The notes under the pieces are model-generated. The model made no database searches and had not been told where the DNA came from. It saw nothing but the letters and a program-made list of their open reading frames with translations. From Escallonia rubra (lineage: Eukaryota > Streptophyta > Magnoliopsida > Escalloniales > Escalloniaceae): a stretch of 64,000 nucleotides of DNA. A program made the position numbers and the translations under genes. Below are positions 38,409 to 50,260 of the stretch, one piece after another. Every line of letters begins with the position of its first letter. The first letter of the stretch is position 1. The stretch is from contig JAVXUO010000111.1 in assembly GCA_033065855.1 (NCBI GenBank), forward strand, positions 62,001 to 126,000, given 5' to 3'.

Positions 38409-39194
38409 TTATCCTTCAAAATTTTCCAGGCTTGTCTTGTCTCTGGTCCAGCACGCCAAAAATTTAAAAGATTTTGGAAACTGAGGATTGATCTCTCTAG
38501 TGCTGAGCAATATTGGATTGTGGTCTGATTGATGTGCAGGAAGATGTTGAATTGATGCATTTGGAAAAAGTAAGCGCCATGTCGGGTTAGCTATTCCACG
38601 ATCAATTCTTTCCTTGATGTTCTCTTGCAGAGGACGCTTATTGTTCCAAGTAAATGGATTCCTAGAGAAACCTAAGTCTATCAGCTCCAGTTTATTGATC
38701 ACCGATAATAGGCCTCCAAAATATGGTGAAGCAAACGGTCTTCCTCCAGATTTCTCCGAAGATAATATAATCTCATTGAAGTCGCCTATACCAAGCCAAG
38801 GACCCGAAAAGGACTCAACAATCTTTATCAAATTATCCCAAAAGGCAGGTTTCTCATGTCGATAAGAAGGACCGTAAATAGCTGAGATCATCCATGGAGT
38901 CGTGGGTGGGTCTGAGAATATGAGAGCATTGATGAAATGATTCGAGTCAGAAATAATTTCAATGTCCACACCTAGCTTCCAAGCTAAGCATAGACAACCA
39001 GCATATTTGTTTGGGTTAACACAATGATGACTGGAGTAACCAAGAGCTGAGAGAAGGGGGATGAGAGAAGAGGAAGACATTTTGGTTTCAGAGATAGAGA
39101 AAATATCAGGGGAGAGGCTTGAGACAAGCCTGCGGAAGGCTCGAAACTTTTTCCTAGTTCCGAGCCCCTGACAGTTTCTTGAGAGGACTAACAT
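38409..39194 (-). pseudogene. LINE (L1-type) ORF2 fragment: apurinic-type endonuclease only
   Basis: The frame begins MLVLSRNCQGLGTRKKFRAF and contains the endonuclease motifs SISETKM (Glu), AIYGPS (Tyr), GIGDFNEI (Asp/Asn) and HQSDHNPIL (Asp/His). All catalytic positions of an exonuclease-endonuclease-phosphatase domain are present, so this piece is well conserved. After KFLACWTRD the frame fails and the sequence continues into unrelated DNA (right at about 38430-38400). Reverse transcriptase and the 3' tail are absent. Because LINEs normally lose their 5' end, loss of the 3' part implies a later deletion or capture. Confidence 0.88.
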
Positions 39195-39905
39195 GGGGGT
39201 GGTGGTTGAAGGTCAAAGCCTTCTTCCACCTGGATTTTTCTTGTTCTTCATGAGCCATGGTAAGGATTATAGCCTTGGTGGCAGACTTTTGTTGTCTTGC
39301 TCTCTGTTTGAGTGTTGGTTTTCTGGTTGTAATTTTCTGTTTGGCAAGACTAGAGAGTTTTGGTGAATGTGGAGTTTCAGAAGGAAGGAGAAAAATATGT
39401 GGAGGTTTGAACAATGTTTTGTTGCCATTGGGTTTGGTTTTTTTGGCACACAGATTGGGTCAAAGGTTTGTTTTCTTTTGTGTATTGTGTTTGGGCCTGT
39501 GACAGGGTGTGGGGTTTGGGACGTGGGAGAGGTTGAAATGTCTATGGTGGGCTGTTTTACGGGTGGGTTCTATTTGGGCTTTTGTGGTAAGTGTGGTCCA
39601 TAAGGGTTAGTTTTTCTAACAAAGTAGGTTGGGGTATTGATCAGATTTTGCACATGAGGATTGAGGTTGCCACAGTTGTCGTTTTGGGTGAGAGTATCAA
39701 CAGTAGTGAGAGAATATGTTGGGGGATTCATTGGTGTGTGTAGGGTGATAAGTTTTTATTTTGGGGGTTGTTCAATGTTTGTAGGTTGAGGGCTGATTTG
39801 ATCGGCGATGGACATAGTAGGAGAAAAGTTGTTTACCTTGGGGCTTGTAGCAACGGTAGACGGCATCCTCGGCTTCCATGTGATGATCGATTCTGGCTCA
39901 AAATC
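39195..39905 (-). other. LINE spacer between ORF1 and ORF2
   Basis: Region between the stop of the ORF1 frame and the endonuclease. It contains a minus-strand frame (39154-39414, TRKPTLKQRARQQKSATKAI) that may be the basic C-terminus of ORF1 after an interruption. No separate gene is present. Confidence 0.5.
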
Positions 39906-40742
39906 TCAAGTTCGGTCTACAAGAAAATTGTTCGTTTGATTGCAATTGCCAGAGAATGGATCATGATTTGGGAGATTTTGTTCCCCTTCATAAGAAGATC
40001 TGATCCAAGGGCCATAAGGACGAGGTTTTCCGGCTATGCACCAATTTGCTAGTGGATCTGGTGCACGATGGCACCATTTTTGTACATGTCCAAGGTAACC
40101 ACATCCAAAGCAAACATCCGGCAGCCTCTCATATCTAAATTCAATCCAGGCATCCTCCATGCCTGATCTCTTCATTGCGAATCCTTTGGGTAGGGCAGCT
40201 TCGATATTGATTTCTGTTTTGATCTTCATATACCCTTTTTCTCCAATTTTTCCTTCTTTGGAGGTCTTAATCTCTAGTAAAGTACCAATTCGTTTTGCAA
40301 TTGTAATTGCATTATTCTTGGTCATTTTGTTGGGTCGAAGACCACAGACCCTTATCCAAAAAGGGGACTGATTTAATGGAATTTCACGAAGAGCAATATC
40401 TGGTGGCCATTCATGAGGGGCCAAGTGAGACCCCATAATGGACCATGGTCGTTTTTCCAAGATTTGAAGCATATCCTGCTCATTGTTGAAAATGAAAAGC
40501 AATTTGTTATTTTGTTCCCTGATTTTGAAGCCATGAGTGGGGTTCCAGGCACGTTGGATGGTATTTCTAACTCCATAATGATTGAGGGATTTGTCACTTA
40601 CAATCTTGCCGACCAACGTTAAGGATGAGCTTATGTTGGGGTATGATGGGTCTGATTCAAGTTCAATAGGTTCAATAGAGCAGTTGAGACGTAGTGTTTG
40701 GTTGATGAGGTCAGAAATTTCAAGTAGGTTGGGTGAATTCAT
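39906..40742 (-). pseudogene. LINE ORF1: DUF4283 / zinc-knuckle nucleic-acid-binding protein
   Basis: The 278-residue frame starts MNSPNLLEISDLINQTLRLN. It contains a DUF4283-type region (LVGKIVSDKSLNHYGVRNTI, RPWSIMGSHLAPHEW, FWIRVCGL) and ends with a zinc knuckle, CFGCGYLGHVQKWC at about residues 211-224 (CX2CX4HX4C), followed by a short tail. This is the plant L1-type ORF1 protein, which binds the element RNA. The frame stops at 39906, earlier than expected for a full ORF1. Two ~30-bp direct repeats (CCGAAGAATTTATGTG...) lie just upstream at about 40765-40830, marking the element's 5' region. Confidence 0.88.
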
Positions 40743-40830
40743 GGTGGTTGGTGGGTCAGAGAGTAGTTTCGAAGAATTTATGTGGGTTTTGGATAGTTCC
40801 GAAGAATTTATGTGAGTTTTGGATATTGAG

Positions 40831-41555
40831 AGCCCGTTTGAGATTGATTAAAAAAGCAGATTCAGCTTAAATCTTAATCAGTTTTTAAAATCTGAATTAA
40901 TCAGAAGTTTGTTGTTTGGCAAAAGTAGTTGTAAACTAGATTAAATCTATAAAAAATGTTTGGATAAAAAGTACTTAAATCACTTTCACTATGACAAAAT
41001 GACCATAGAGGATATTTAATAAACATTTTCTAATATCTAAGCAACATTAACATAACTTTTATTCGTAAATAACTATAATGCCCAAATAAATTATTAAGAT
41101 AATTATTTTCACGCACATAGAGAAGTTGCTACTTTTTATTTTAAATTAAAAATACAAACAATCTCATGTTATTTATAGTACGATAACATCCCCAACTTAC
41201 AAATAAAGTTTATCTTAAGCAAAAAAAAGATTATTTAGCTGTAGGAGAAGAGTTTAACAATAGGAGAAGAGATAAACTCCATAAACTATCTAAGATAATT
41301 AATTAAGGGGTATGAGATGTCATTTTGTAAGAAATATGGGGATATGATGGTAAATTAGAAGGTCCACCCTGATTATGAAAAAGTGATTATTTCACAATCC
41401 TCACTTTTGAGGATTATGGATTAAATCAGTTTTTAACTTCTGGAGATGGATTAAATCTCTTAATCTCTTTTGCCAAACACCCACATACCTGATTTAATCT
41501 AGATTAAATCAGGTTTGACCATCTCATAATCAATCCCCAACACCCTTTGAATATC
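40831..41555. mobile_element. AT-rich TIR element of ~720 bp
   Basis: The ends are imperfect inverted repeats. GTTTGAGATTGATTA at the left corresponds to the complement of TAATCAATCCCCAACACC at the right; GTTTGGCAAAAGTAG mirrors TCTTTTGCCAAAC further in. Several inner stretches of the form GATTTAATC recur. There is no coding capacity and no exact target duplication. Confidence 0.45.
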
Positions 41556-41699
41556 CAGCTTTGTTGTTTGGGATTAGAGTGGTAGTTTGAAGGAATGATT
41601 AGAACTTGAAAACTAATGGTAACCTCTAAGGGTTAAGGAACCAGAAATGGTTCAGGGGGAAGACGCCACCAGCAAGGCATAGCAGGACGAGTAACCTAA

Positions 41700-42650
41700 G
41701 GATTTTCTTGAGTCATCTTGAGGTAGTGATTGCAATCTCTATCTCTCTCGAAAAGAAAAACCCTTTTCTTCCCCACTCACTCATCGCGTCTCCCCCGCCA
41801 CTGCCAGTCTCATCTGGCACGTGGTAGAGTAGGGATTTCCTTTGTGTGGTTTAATTTAGAAAAGGTGTGTGTTTGTTTTATCTTTGAATCTCCACTTGTC
41901 TGCTATTTCTGATGCTAGATCTGTGACTATCGGGCTATTCATATGACGTCAGGTATTGCTAGATCTATGGCATCAGAGCGTATGGTGTGCCATTGAGATG
42001 GGTTTCTCGGTTTGATATTGGCGGGCAAAATTTTTGTTGATGTTGGTAGCTGTGGTCACTTTGGTGGGATCTCTTTTTGGGTTGGAAAGTGTTGTGGCGC
42101 TGTCGGGTTGGAGAAGGCGGTTGAGGTCTGTACAAAGAGGTTTTCTTTATCTCTTCTAGGGTTGTCTTCCCCCTCCCTTTTTTCACAAAAAGATATGATG
42201 TATTGGATTTAGTGGTGGTGAGTGTTGCGCGGTGGTGGACGGTTTTCACGGGCTTCGATTGGTGGGGCTGCGACCACCATGGTCGTCTCATGTCAGTGTG
42301 GCAGAGCCTTGGGTTGTATGTTTAGGTGGTGGTTGATTCATGGAGGTCGAAAGGTGAGGTTCCAGTGTGATGGTGGTGTTCAGTGGTGGGATAAGGTGGT
42401 CTATTTGGTATGTTTGTGGTAGGCGCTCTGGCGTCACCCTCGAGGGCGATGGCGGTGGACTGGAATGACAACAATGGGCAATTTGGCTTTGCAGCTATGG
42501 CTATGACGCGCGTTGCTGCATGTGAGCGTGGCACTCTCAGGGCATAGGTGTGGCAGGATAAGTCTCTGGTTACATGGATGTTCTTATCAATGCTTATTTG
42601 TCTAGTGCTCTGATAAAAAAAACAAAAAAAGGAAAACAAAACAAATTTAA
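41700..42650 (+). mobile_element. Probable non-LTR retroelement fragment ending in an A-rich tail
   Basis: GC- and GGTGGT-rich sequence that ends TTTGTCTAGTGCTCTGAT followed by an A-rich run (about 42617-42660), the usual look of a plant LINE 3' end. Open frames are short and unrecognised. The 5' limit is uncertain and no target duplication was found. Confidence 0.4.
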
Positions 42651-42689
42651 GGGAAAAAGAACGAAAGTTGTATAATTTGGACTTTATAT

Positions 42690-44035
42690 TATGTTGAGTA
42701 AAATGCATAAGTGCCCACCGAACTATCACCCGTTTTTCATTCTGGGCACTGAACTTCTATTTGTTTCATTTTGGTCTGTGGACTCACAAATGAATCCAAC
42801 TAAGCCATTCTTTTAGCCGGCATTAGGAAGAGTTCTATTAAGTGGTCATGTTAACTCTGGGGCAAAATCGTCATACCCACATATATATATATATATTTGA
42901 GGTCAAAGTGAATCCATTAACTTTGTTATGATATTTTTAAAGTGAGACAATGGACATGTTTCTTTTATCAAATTTTTGTGACTAAAATAAGCATTAGAGT
43001 CGGTGTTAAACCTTTTAATGACAAAAGAATATGAATTTTAGTTATGTCCCTCAATTTAGGGTTTAACTTTCTTTTCCCCCTTAATTTGGGGTTTTAACTA
43101 TTTTTTTGGTGTCACCTCCTGCAGCTCAATCACTGAAGTACACCATTACCCGCCACTACACCACCACAAAACGCTCAATCACCATACTACACCACCACCC
43201 CGTCACCACCATCACCCAATCAGAACCACCCAAACCCCGCCATAAACATCACCCAAAATCGAAACGGAGATAGGAAATGGTAGATTTGATGGTGGCAGAT
43301 CTATCAATGTGTTGTGAATGTGTGAGAAATAATGGCCACCACCATCACCCAATCAGCACCACCCAAACCCCGCCACAAACATCACCCAATAATGATAGGA
43401 ATAAAGATAGAGAGAATGGCATATCTAATGGTGGCAGATCTGTGTGTATTTATGTGTGTAAGAGAGAGAGAGAGAGAGAGCGATCATCACCGTTGTTCCC
43501 CTCCCCTCCCCCTTATTTCCTTTCTCTTCCTCTCTACTTCCCCAACCGCCACCATCAAGCACAACCATCACCCTCGGCCACGCCGACCTCCTTCTCCCCC
43601 TGCAGCCTACTTTTTCTTCCTCCTACATCATCAATGAACCTATCCCCCAACCCCGCATCGACAACCGCCACCATGCCCGCACCGACGTCCAAGATGTCTT
43701 TACTTATTGATGGATCTTGCTGCCGCTGACCGAGGAATAAAGAAAAAGTATCTTGTTATACAACGAAGAAAGAAGGAAAGGAAAGATAAAAAATTAAAAA
43801 AAAAGAAGAAAGACATAGATCGAGAGGAAAAAAGAGTTTTGCCCGTTTTGTGATGTCCCATGTGTGTATCACGTGATCACTTAACGGGAAAAGACTAACC
43901 TTGACTGACAGAATGACAAAATTGAACAAATTTGAGAGTCCAATGATCAAAATAAAAATTTAAATAGAAGTTCAGTGACTATAGTGAAAAATGAGTCATA
44001 ATTAGGTGGTCATTGGTGCATTGTACTCTTTGTTA
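42690..44035. mobile_element. ~1.3 kb TIR element with internal direct repeat
   Basis: The left end (GAGTAAAATGCATAAGTG, then GAACTTCTATTTG) corresponds to the complement of the right end (GCATTGTACTC; AAATAGAAGTTCAGTGAC). Inside, a ~130-bp segment containing CACCACCATCACCCAATCAG is present twice (about 43205 and 43335), and an AG microsatellite lies at 43458-43480. It encodes no recognisable protein. Confidence 0.5.
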
Positions 44036-47000
44036 TCCTCTTGTATGTGTTTTCTTGATATTTTAGTTAGCAATTGTGATGCCTACCGAAAGAGGATGTA
44101 TCTTCACTGCTTGACAATCTCTTTTACCTGTATATATTTATTATCACTCAAAGATGAAATTTGCCCATAAGAATAATAATAATGACAAAAAATAATTTAT
44201 TTTTTACCTTTTTATATGAGTTTTTATCCCTTTTGTCGTTAAAAATAAACTTTAGCAGCAAGTGTTACCTTTTAGTGACAAACGAAAAAATGAAATAACA
44301 TATAAATAGTAGCAATAGACTATCGCTGATATAGTGGCAATAACTGGTGTATTGAGATTTGTATTAATAAAAGCCACCAAAAAGAGTAAAAAAAACATAT
44401 AAGAATAATGGATAAAAATGGAATGAGAGATAGATTTGGAAAGAAATAAAATGAGAAAATTAGTTAGAGAGAAAAACTGAGGGAGAATATTAGGCTTATC
44501 TAAAAAAATTTAAAAAATAAGGTTAGACGGAAAGACATGAATTTAAATATTCAGAGAGAGAGAGAGTTTGACAAAACCTTTGAGATTGACATAATTGCAA
44601 ACTCAATAATAAGTGGGAAATGTTAACACGAAAGAAAGAGAAATATAAATTATTTTTGATTGATTTGATTCCAAATGACAAGAATTATGTATAAACATGG
44701 CACGTACGAAAGAGAACATTTACATTTACAGCATATACATAACTAGTTCTTAACCCGTGCATTGCCACAACTAGTTCTTAACTCCGTGCATTACCACACT
44801 ACCACCTCTACTTTAGAAGACCAAATTTTTTCGTGTAAATGTCATAAATTTAGAACTATAAAGAATTGAACGCTCAAATAATCGTTGGTTGAACTTGTTG
44901 CAATTGCCTAAAAAAGAAACATCAAAATTCTAATAAGGATTTGTATAAGACATTAAAGAAAAGGGTACATAACAATAACAAGAAAGAGGATTATGAATTT
45001 TGACAAAAATGTGATCACCTCGTATGAAACATTGAATCGAAGGTGCCGGGTAGATTCTCATATGCAACATCTAGAAGAGTTCTGGAGAAAAGAAGGTAAA
45101 GAATACTGGTTAAAGAAGATAATTTAACTTAAGCTAGCAAAAAGAATGAATCATTGTTGTAAGAGAACATTAGCGGTGACAAATTTAAGGTTTATATCTA
45201 GAAAGAGTTACCCATTTCAATTTTGAGTAATCCAATTGCCAAATCACACGTTACTGAATAATGACTCACCATAAACCCATTTGCAATCACATTTTAAGAT
45301 TTGAGTGAAAATGCAAAATAAAAATTATTTTGTGTTGGACTCTATTGTGATGTTCAACGGATGAAAATGTCATCCATGTATATATGTTTATTGCCCATCA
45401 TGGACTTGATGTAACTTGACAGCACCTTGACCGGTATATATTTTTATTAAAATAAAGCAACCTGGTGGATGCAAAGAAAAGAACATGAATACATGAGCAA
45501 AGGAAGGAAAATTAAACGTAAGCATTAAATGGTGACAGTGATACTCCTAACACACCCTTCGTGAGATATAATTTCAAGAATGTTTCAATAATTATTTGGC
45601 AAGTACTAAACCTTAAAACCAACAATCATGAGAAGCAAAACATAGAAGAGCTATGGATGCAACATAAAAAAAAATAAAAATATTGCCTAGCTAACCAAGA
45701 ATAACAATTTCTAAAACATATGAGAAGATACTTGGTAAAGACAATGAGTGAATATGTTTCTATAAGTGGTGGTATAAGTGGTGGTGTAGCATTGAAGACC
45801 ATAATATATAATTTATTAGTAGAGTAATTGGAAGCCGAGGTTAATATTACGATCAGAGAGATTAGCGAAAATTTTAAAAAAGAAATGATGGAGAGAGATA
45901 TGTTAGGGGATATCGTGTGGCATCTTTAAAATTGTGTGAGGATGATCATATTTATCCCTATATATGGTATGGTGAAGATGTCCACAATGTTCCCTTATTA
46001 TGTTAGCTATTGAAAGTTAATAAAAATCAGTATACCAAAAATGTAAAAGAACATGTATATGACTTTATCTTGCGCATTTTATTTTTCACTTCATAATTAA
46101 AATTGAAATAAGTGAGTAATTGATATTAGAGGGGGATAATGAAAATTCAAAGTTTGAGAACTACGAAAGGATATAGAGTGATGAATGAAGAGGAACATAT
46201 TTCGTTTGATATCCCAAAAATGATAAAATTATTTTTTTAAGTCCACATGGAAAGAATACAAAGCATCCAAGGAAGAGGCGATTTGATAACTTTATCTCAG
46301 TTTCGACTTTATAACACACACACTAGTTTTGATTCCCTTGCATTGCGCACATAGCCCCATATTATTAATTATTAAAATACTAAATTAGTAGGGAGAGTCT
46401 CTTTCCACCTCATGCTTGTCGCTAAAAAAATTAATAATCGTATTTCTAATATGTTTTTAGCAATCCAAAAAAGGTGACATATATATATATATATGAGAGC
46501 GCAAACAATATTAGATAAAAGTCTCATAATATTGTTCTTAAGCCAATGTACAAATTTAAGTACCACTGACTCTTTAAAGAAAGATGAGATTTTTTTCCTA
46601 TAAATTTAAGTAACATGAAAAGTGATAATTTAACTTTTTAAATAGAAAGATTTCCGTACCACAAATAAAGAGAAATAGGATGTTGAGAGAAAGAGAATAC
46701 ACGTGCAAAAGAAAGGAAGGAAAATGAGAAAGGAAGGAAAATGAGAAAGGAAGAAAAAGTGAGAATTACTAATTTAATCACCAAATTTAAGAATGAATTG
46801 CAAATAATTTAGAGTTGATTTAGCGATTGATTTTCATAATGTCAGATTTTAAAAATATATATAAATATTATAGATCATATATAAAAATAAAAATGCAAAA
46901 AAGTTGGAGATAATTAAGGATTAGTTTACAAATCTGGATATGAGGCCTTTTATTTTGAATTAAAACCATTAAATTAGCTTGTACTATGTGCAAATGATAA

Positions 47001-47106
47001 TTGAGGGAGTATATTGTGGTCATAATTTTAAAAAAGTGGAGAGAAAAGAAGTGTGCATGTTCAAAATGTTAAGTAAAAAGAGATATATGATGTACTTGGC
47101 ATAATT

Positions 47107-47140
<34 letters not shown>

Positions 47141-48402
47141 CGCGATTGAAAGAGGGGGAGAGAAATAAAAGAATCTAAATCATAATTAAAATGTGAATAA
47201 ATTCAAAATAATTTTTACGTAGTTAACATTTAAAATGTTCACATGACAAGCTAAGAGATTGCCCAAGTAAGCGGTAACTCGACAACTTTATTTCAACTTC
47301 AACTTTTCACTAATTAGTATAAATTATTAGGCCGGTAAATGTTCCCAAATCGCGAAAGGACAAGTTGCTAGATAAAGGGTGTAATTCGGGTCGGAGATAC
47401 CTACAACTTCTATCATACTTACAATTAATGGTTGATAAATATTTTTACTAACTTTTTTTGTTACCACTTTCAGTGACAATTCTTAATAACACATTGTAAG
47501 CGTCACTAGTTAAAGTCACTAAAAAATTTAACGACAATTAACTGTCGTTATATAAAACATTGTAGATATTTTCTAACCACTCGAATAGCAGTTAATTTTT
47601 TTCTAGAAAAGTATTTTACTAAAAAAATAAATAAAAAAGATTAATCTATTCCAATGCTCCAGCCTCCAAGGGATGTCATTAGAATTTCCTTTAAAACAAG
47701 GTGAGGTATACAAGGAAAACGATTAACTCTGGAGTTCTAAATATATGGGTCCATATGCCTCCTTTCCTGGAAGCCTCCACCACATTATCTTCCCTTTTTA
47801 TTGTCCATTTACCCTTGATTGCTCAAACCTTTTTCCATGCATGAACCAGCGCTGGCATATTCTTGATTTATCAAACCTTTTTCCAAGATGGCGTAAATCA
47901 TGATAATAGGAAGCAATAATCCCATAATTGCAGTACAACATGATTGTAGAAATCGTTACAGGAGGCAATAATTGCAGTAGAGCATGATTATAGAAATCGT
48001 TACATGAGGCAATAATTGTTGTCATCACCTCCATCACAATTATTACTCCATGGCCACTGCCACCACCACCTCTAACCCGATTTTGGCCCAAAAAAGAAGT
48101 TATAAAGTACATAAAGGAATGCGTAATTTTGATAAAATTTATAAATGGAACAATTTTCAGACGTTTACTTTTGATTTACTAAAGCGGTTAACTTATTTTC
48201 AGTAAAAATTCAGTCGCTTAAAATTTTCAGTTTTACAAATGCAGTGCTTAACTTTTTTAGCACTTAAATTTTAATTTTATCAAACAACCCCTAAAGCTGT
48301 TTTCACGTAAGAAAATATTGAGTAAGAAGACTGACCCCATCAATTCACTTTTCCAGGATGAAAAGGTAAGCCTTTGCCGAAGAAATAGAAAATAAAGATT
48401 AA
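44036..48402. other. 4.4 kb AT-rich intergenic DNA without genes
   Basis: No coding region is supported. Visible structure: a 28-bp tandem duplication at about 44747-44803 (ACTAGTTCTTAAC units); a GT then GA microsatellite at about 47108-47140; AT runs near 46478-46495; and a ~52-bp tandem repeat at about 47930-48030 (AGAAATCGTTACA units). The remainder is low-complexity and looks like old transposon debris. Confidence 0.55.
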
Positions 48403-49184
48403 GTGGTACTTATCCTTTAAAAAAGTAAAGCTGTTTTCACGTAAGAAAAAAATGAGCGATTCGACAAGAGTGTGATAATATTGAGCAATTCGACATGACT
48501 GATCGATTGGGTCCGGCTCCTTAAAGTTGCACAGCCATCATCGAAGGAAAGCCGAATCGCTCCAGAAGAAGGCGGGTGGATGAGTCTATCAAAGACAAGT
48601 CGTGGGTCAGGCCCCAAACTAAAGCACCGTAACTTTCATGGTTTCCACATCAAGCCATAGTAGACAGTGAACAGAGGTTGATGTCCACAGCATTCACAGC
48701 TCTCAATGCTGTTGCCCAGAGGCAACTAGCCATGTCAATGTTTCCTTCTGTTTTTGGTGCAAGTCCCCATAGATTACAACAGTATCTGTGGTACACTCTT
48801 GGAAGTCTCCATTCTCTACGTTGATTCAACACTGCAAGAAGATGAGTTTCATTCCCGAATCCCTCTGAACCTCATGAGTTTCCTGCTCGATTCTCTTCCT
48901 ACTGCAAAATCTTTCAACTGTAGCCAGGGGCGGAGCCAGGGGCGAAAGATTTCATTAGGGGGTGCTAAATATATATCGAAATTAATAATTTTTTTTATTA
49001 GTAAAATAGCAACAACAAAAAAGTGCATTTTTCGACAAAATTAATGCGTTAACCTAATTTCACCCCACCATTTCTTTTACTTTTTCAATCATGTTTCATT
49101 ATTGCGTTAACCTAATTTCAACCCACATTTCTAGTTAATTACACCTTCGATATTTCATTTCAATTGGGTCCCATACTCTATTAA

Positions 49185-49550
49185 TCTCAACATCTCAATG
49201 CTAAACATTAACCATAATCAATATCTCAAGATTATTCATAATCAATACTAAACATTAACCATAATCAATATCTCAAGATTATCCATAATCAATGCTAAAC
49301 ATTAACCATAATCAATATCTCAAGATTATTCATAATCAATGCTAAACATTAACCATAATCAATGCGCAAGATTATCCATAATCAATGCTAAACATTAACC
49401 ATAATCAATGCTCAACATTATCCATAATCAATTGATTCAATTCTCAAGATTATCCATAATCAATGCTAAACATTAACCATAATCAATGCTCAACATTATC
49501 CATAATCAATTGATTCAATTCAATGCTCAAGATTATCCATAATCCATTCC
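49185..49550. repeat. Minisatellite inside the hAT-like element
   Basis: Repeated units built from CATAATCAATGCTAAACATTA, CATAATCAATATCTCAAG and ATTATC follow one another in higher-order pairs of about 40-70 bp. Confidence 0.85.
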
Positions 49551-50015
49551 TAATTTCAGCTATGATACTAAAAAGATAACAAACAAATTTTATAGAGATG
49601 GCAACTAGATCAAGTCAATGAAAGGTGAAATTAAAGTTTGGAAGTTGGAACATACTTGTCACCGAGTCGCCGCCCGCCGCTCGCCGGAGTTCTTGGCCGC
49701 CGGTGGACTGTTGGAGTGAAGACTGAAGACCGAAGTCGCCGACTCGCCGTCGGCATAGATCTGGGGTCACCCGGGTCCTTGCCGACTCGCCGTCGCCCGT
49801 CGGCGTAGATCTAGAAAACGAGAGAGAGCCGAAGTGAGGCGCCGAAGTGGGTTCGTGGGTGCCGGAGTGAGCCGAAGTGGGTTCGTGGCTGCCGGAGTGA
49901 GGCGCCGGCCGCTGGTCGGTGTCTGAGTCTCGGTCGGTGAGAGTCACTCAGATCAGAGAGAGAGAGAGCCGAAGAGAGAGAGAGAGCCGAAAAAGTTGTG
50001 AAATTTTTGGAAAAA

Positions 50016-50017
<2 letters not shown>

Positions 50018-50063
<46 letters not shown>
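50018..50063. repeat. AT dinucleotide microsatellite
   Basis: About 22 TA units near the right end of the hAT-like element. Confidence 0.9.
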
Positions 50064-50067
<4 letters not shown>

Positions 50068-50154
50068 TTTTTCAAAATCTGAGAGGGGGGGGGGGCTATA
50101 GCCCCCTCTCGTACAACTGTAGCTCCGCCCCTGAGTGTAGCAAAGAAAAAGCCC

Positions 50155-50260
50155 ATGATGAGAGTATACCTGCTTACTTTTCATTGTTTGGCAGCAGCCT
50201 CTCTTGTTGTACCAGTGGACACACTAAAACAAGGTGACATGGACTACTTCCCCGTCATTG
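50155..50260 (+). pseudogene. S-domain receptor-kinase N-terminal relic (copy B)
   Basis: MMRVYLLTFHCLAAASLVV followed by PVDTLKQGDMDYF is a signal peptide and the first mature residues of a G-type lectin kinase. It is the counterpart of 545-640. Homology ends after about 35 codons. The segment lies immediately right of the hAT-like element and is not followed by further exons. Confidence 0.5.

Larger units (their letters stand above)
48925..50133. mobile_element. Non-autonomous hAT-like element, 1.2 kb
   Basis: The ends are CAGGGGCGGAGC and GCTCCGCCCCTG, typical hAT-type termini. Flanking 8-mers are ACTGTAGC (48917-48924) and AGTGTAGC (50134-50141), an 8-bp target duplication with one mismatch. 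The duplicate locus at about 535 has the uninterrupted site. The interior holds a minisatellite, a GC-rich stretch with CGCCGTCGG repeats (about 49660-49930) and a long AT run; there is no transposase. Confidence 0.88.

Noticed and set aside
38022..38528. A 168-codon plus-strand frame
   Set aside because: It crosses from unrelated AT-rich DNA into the antisense of the LINE endonuclease, so it cannot be one real protein.
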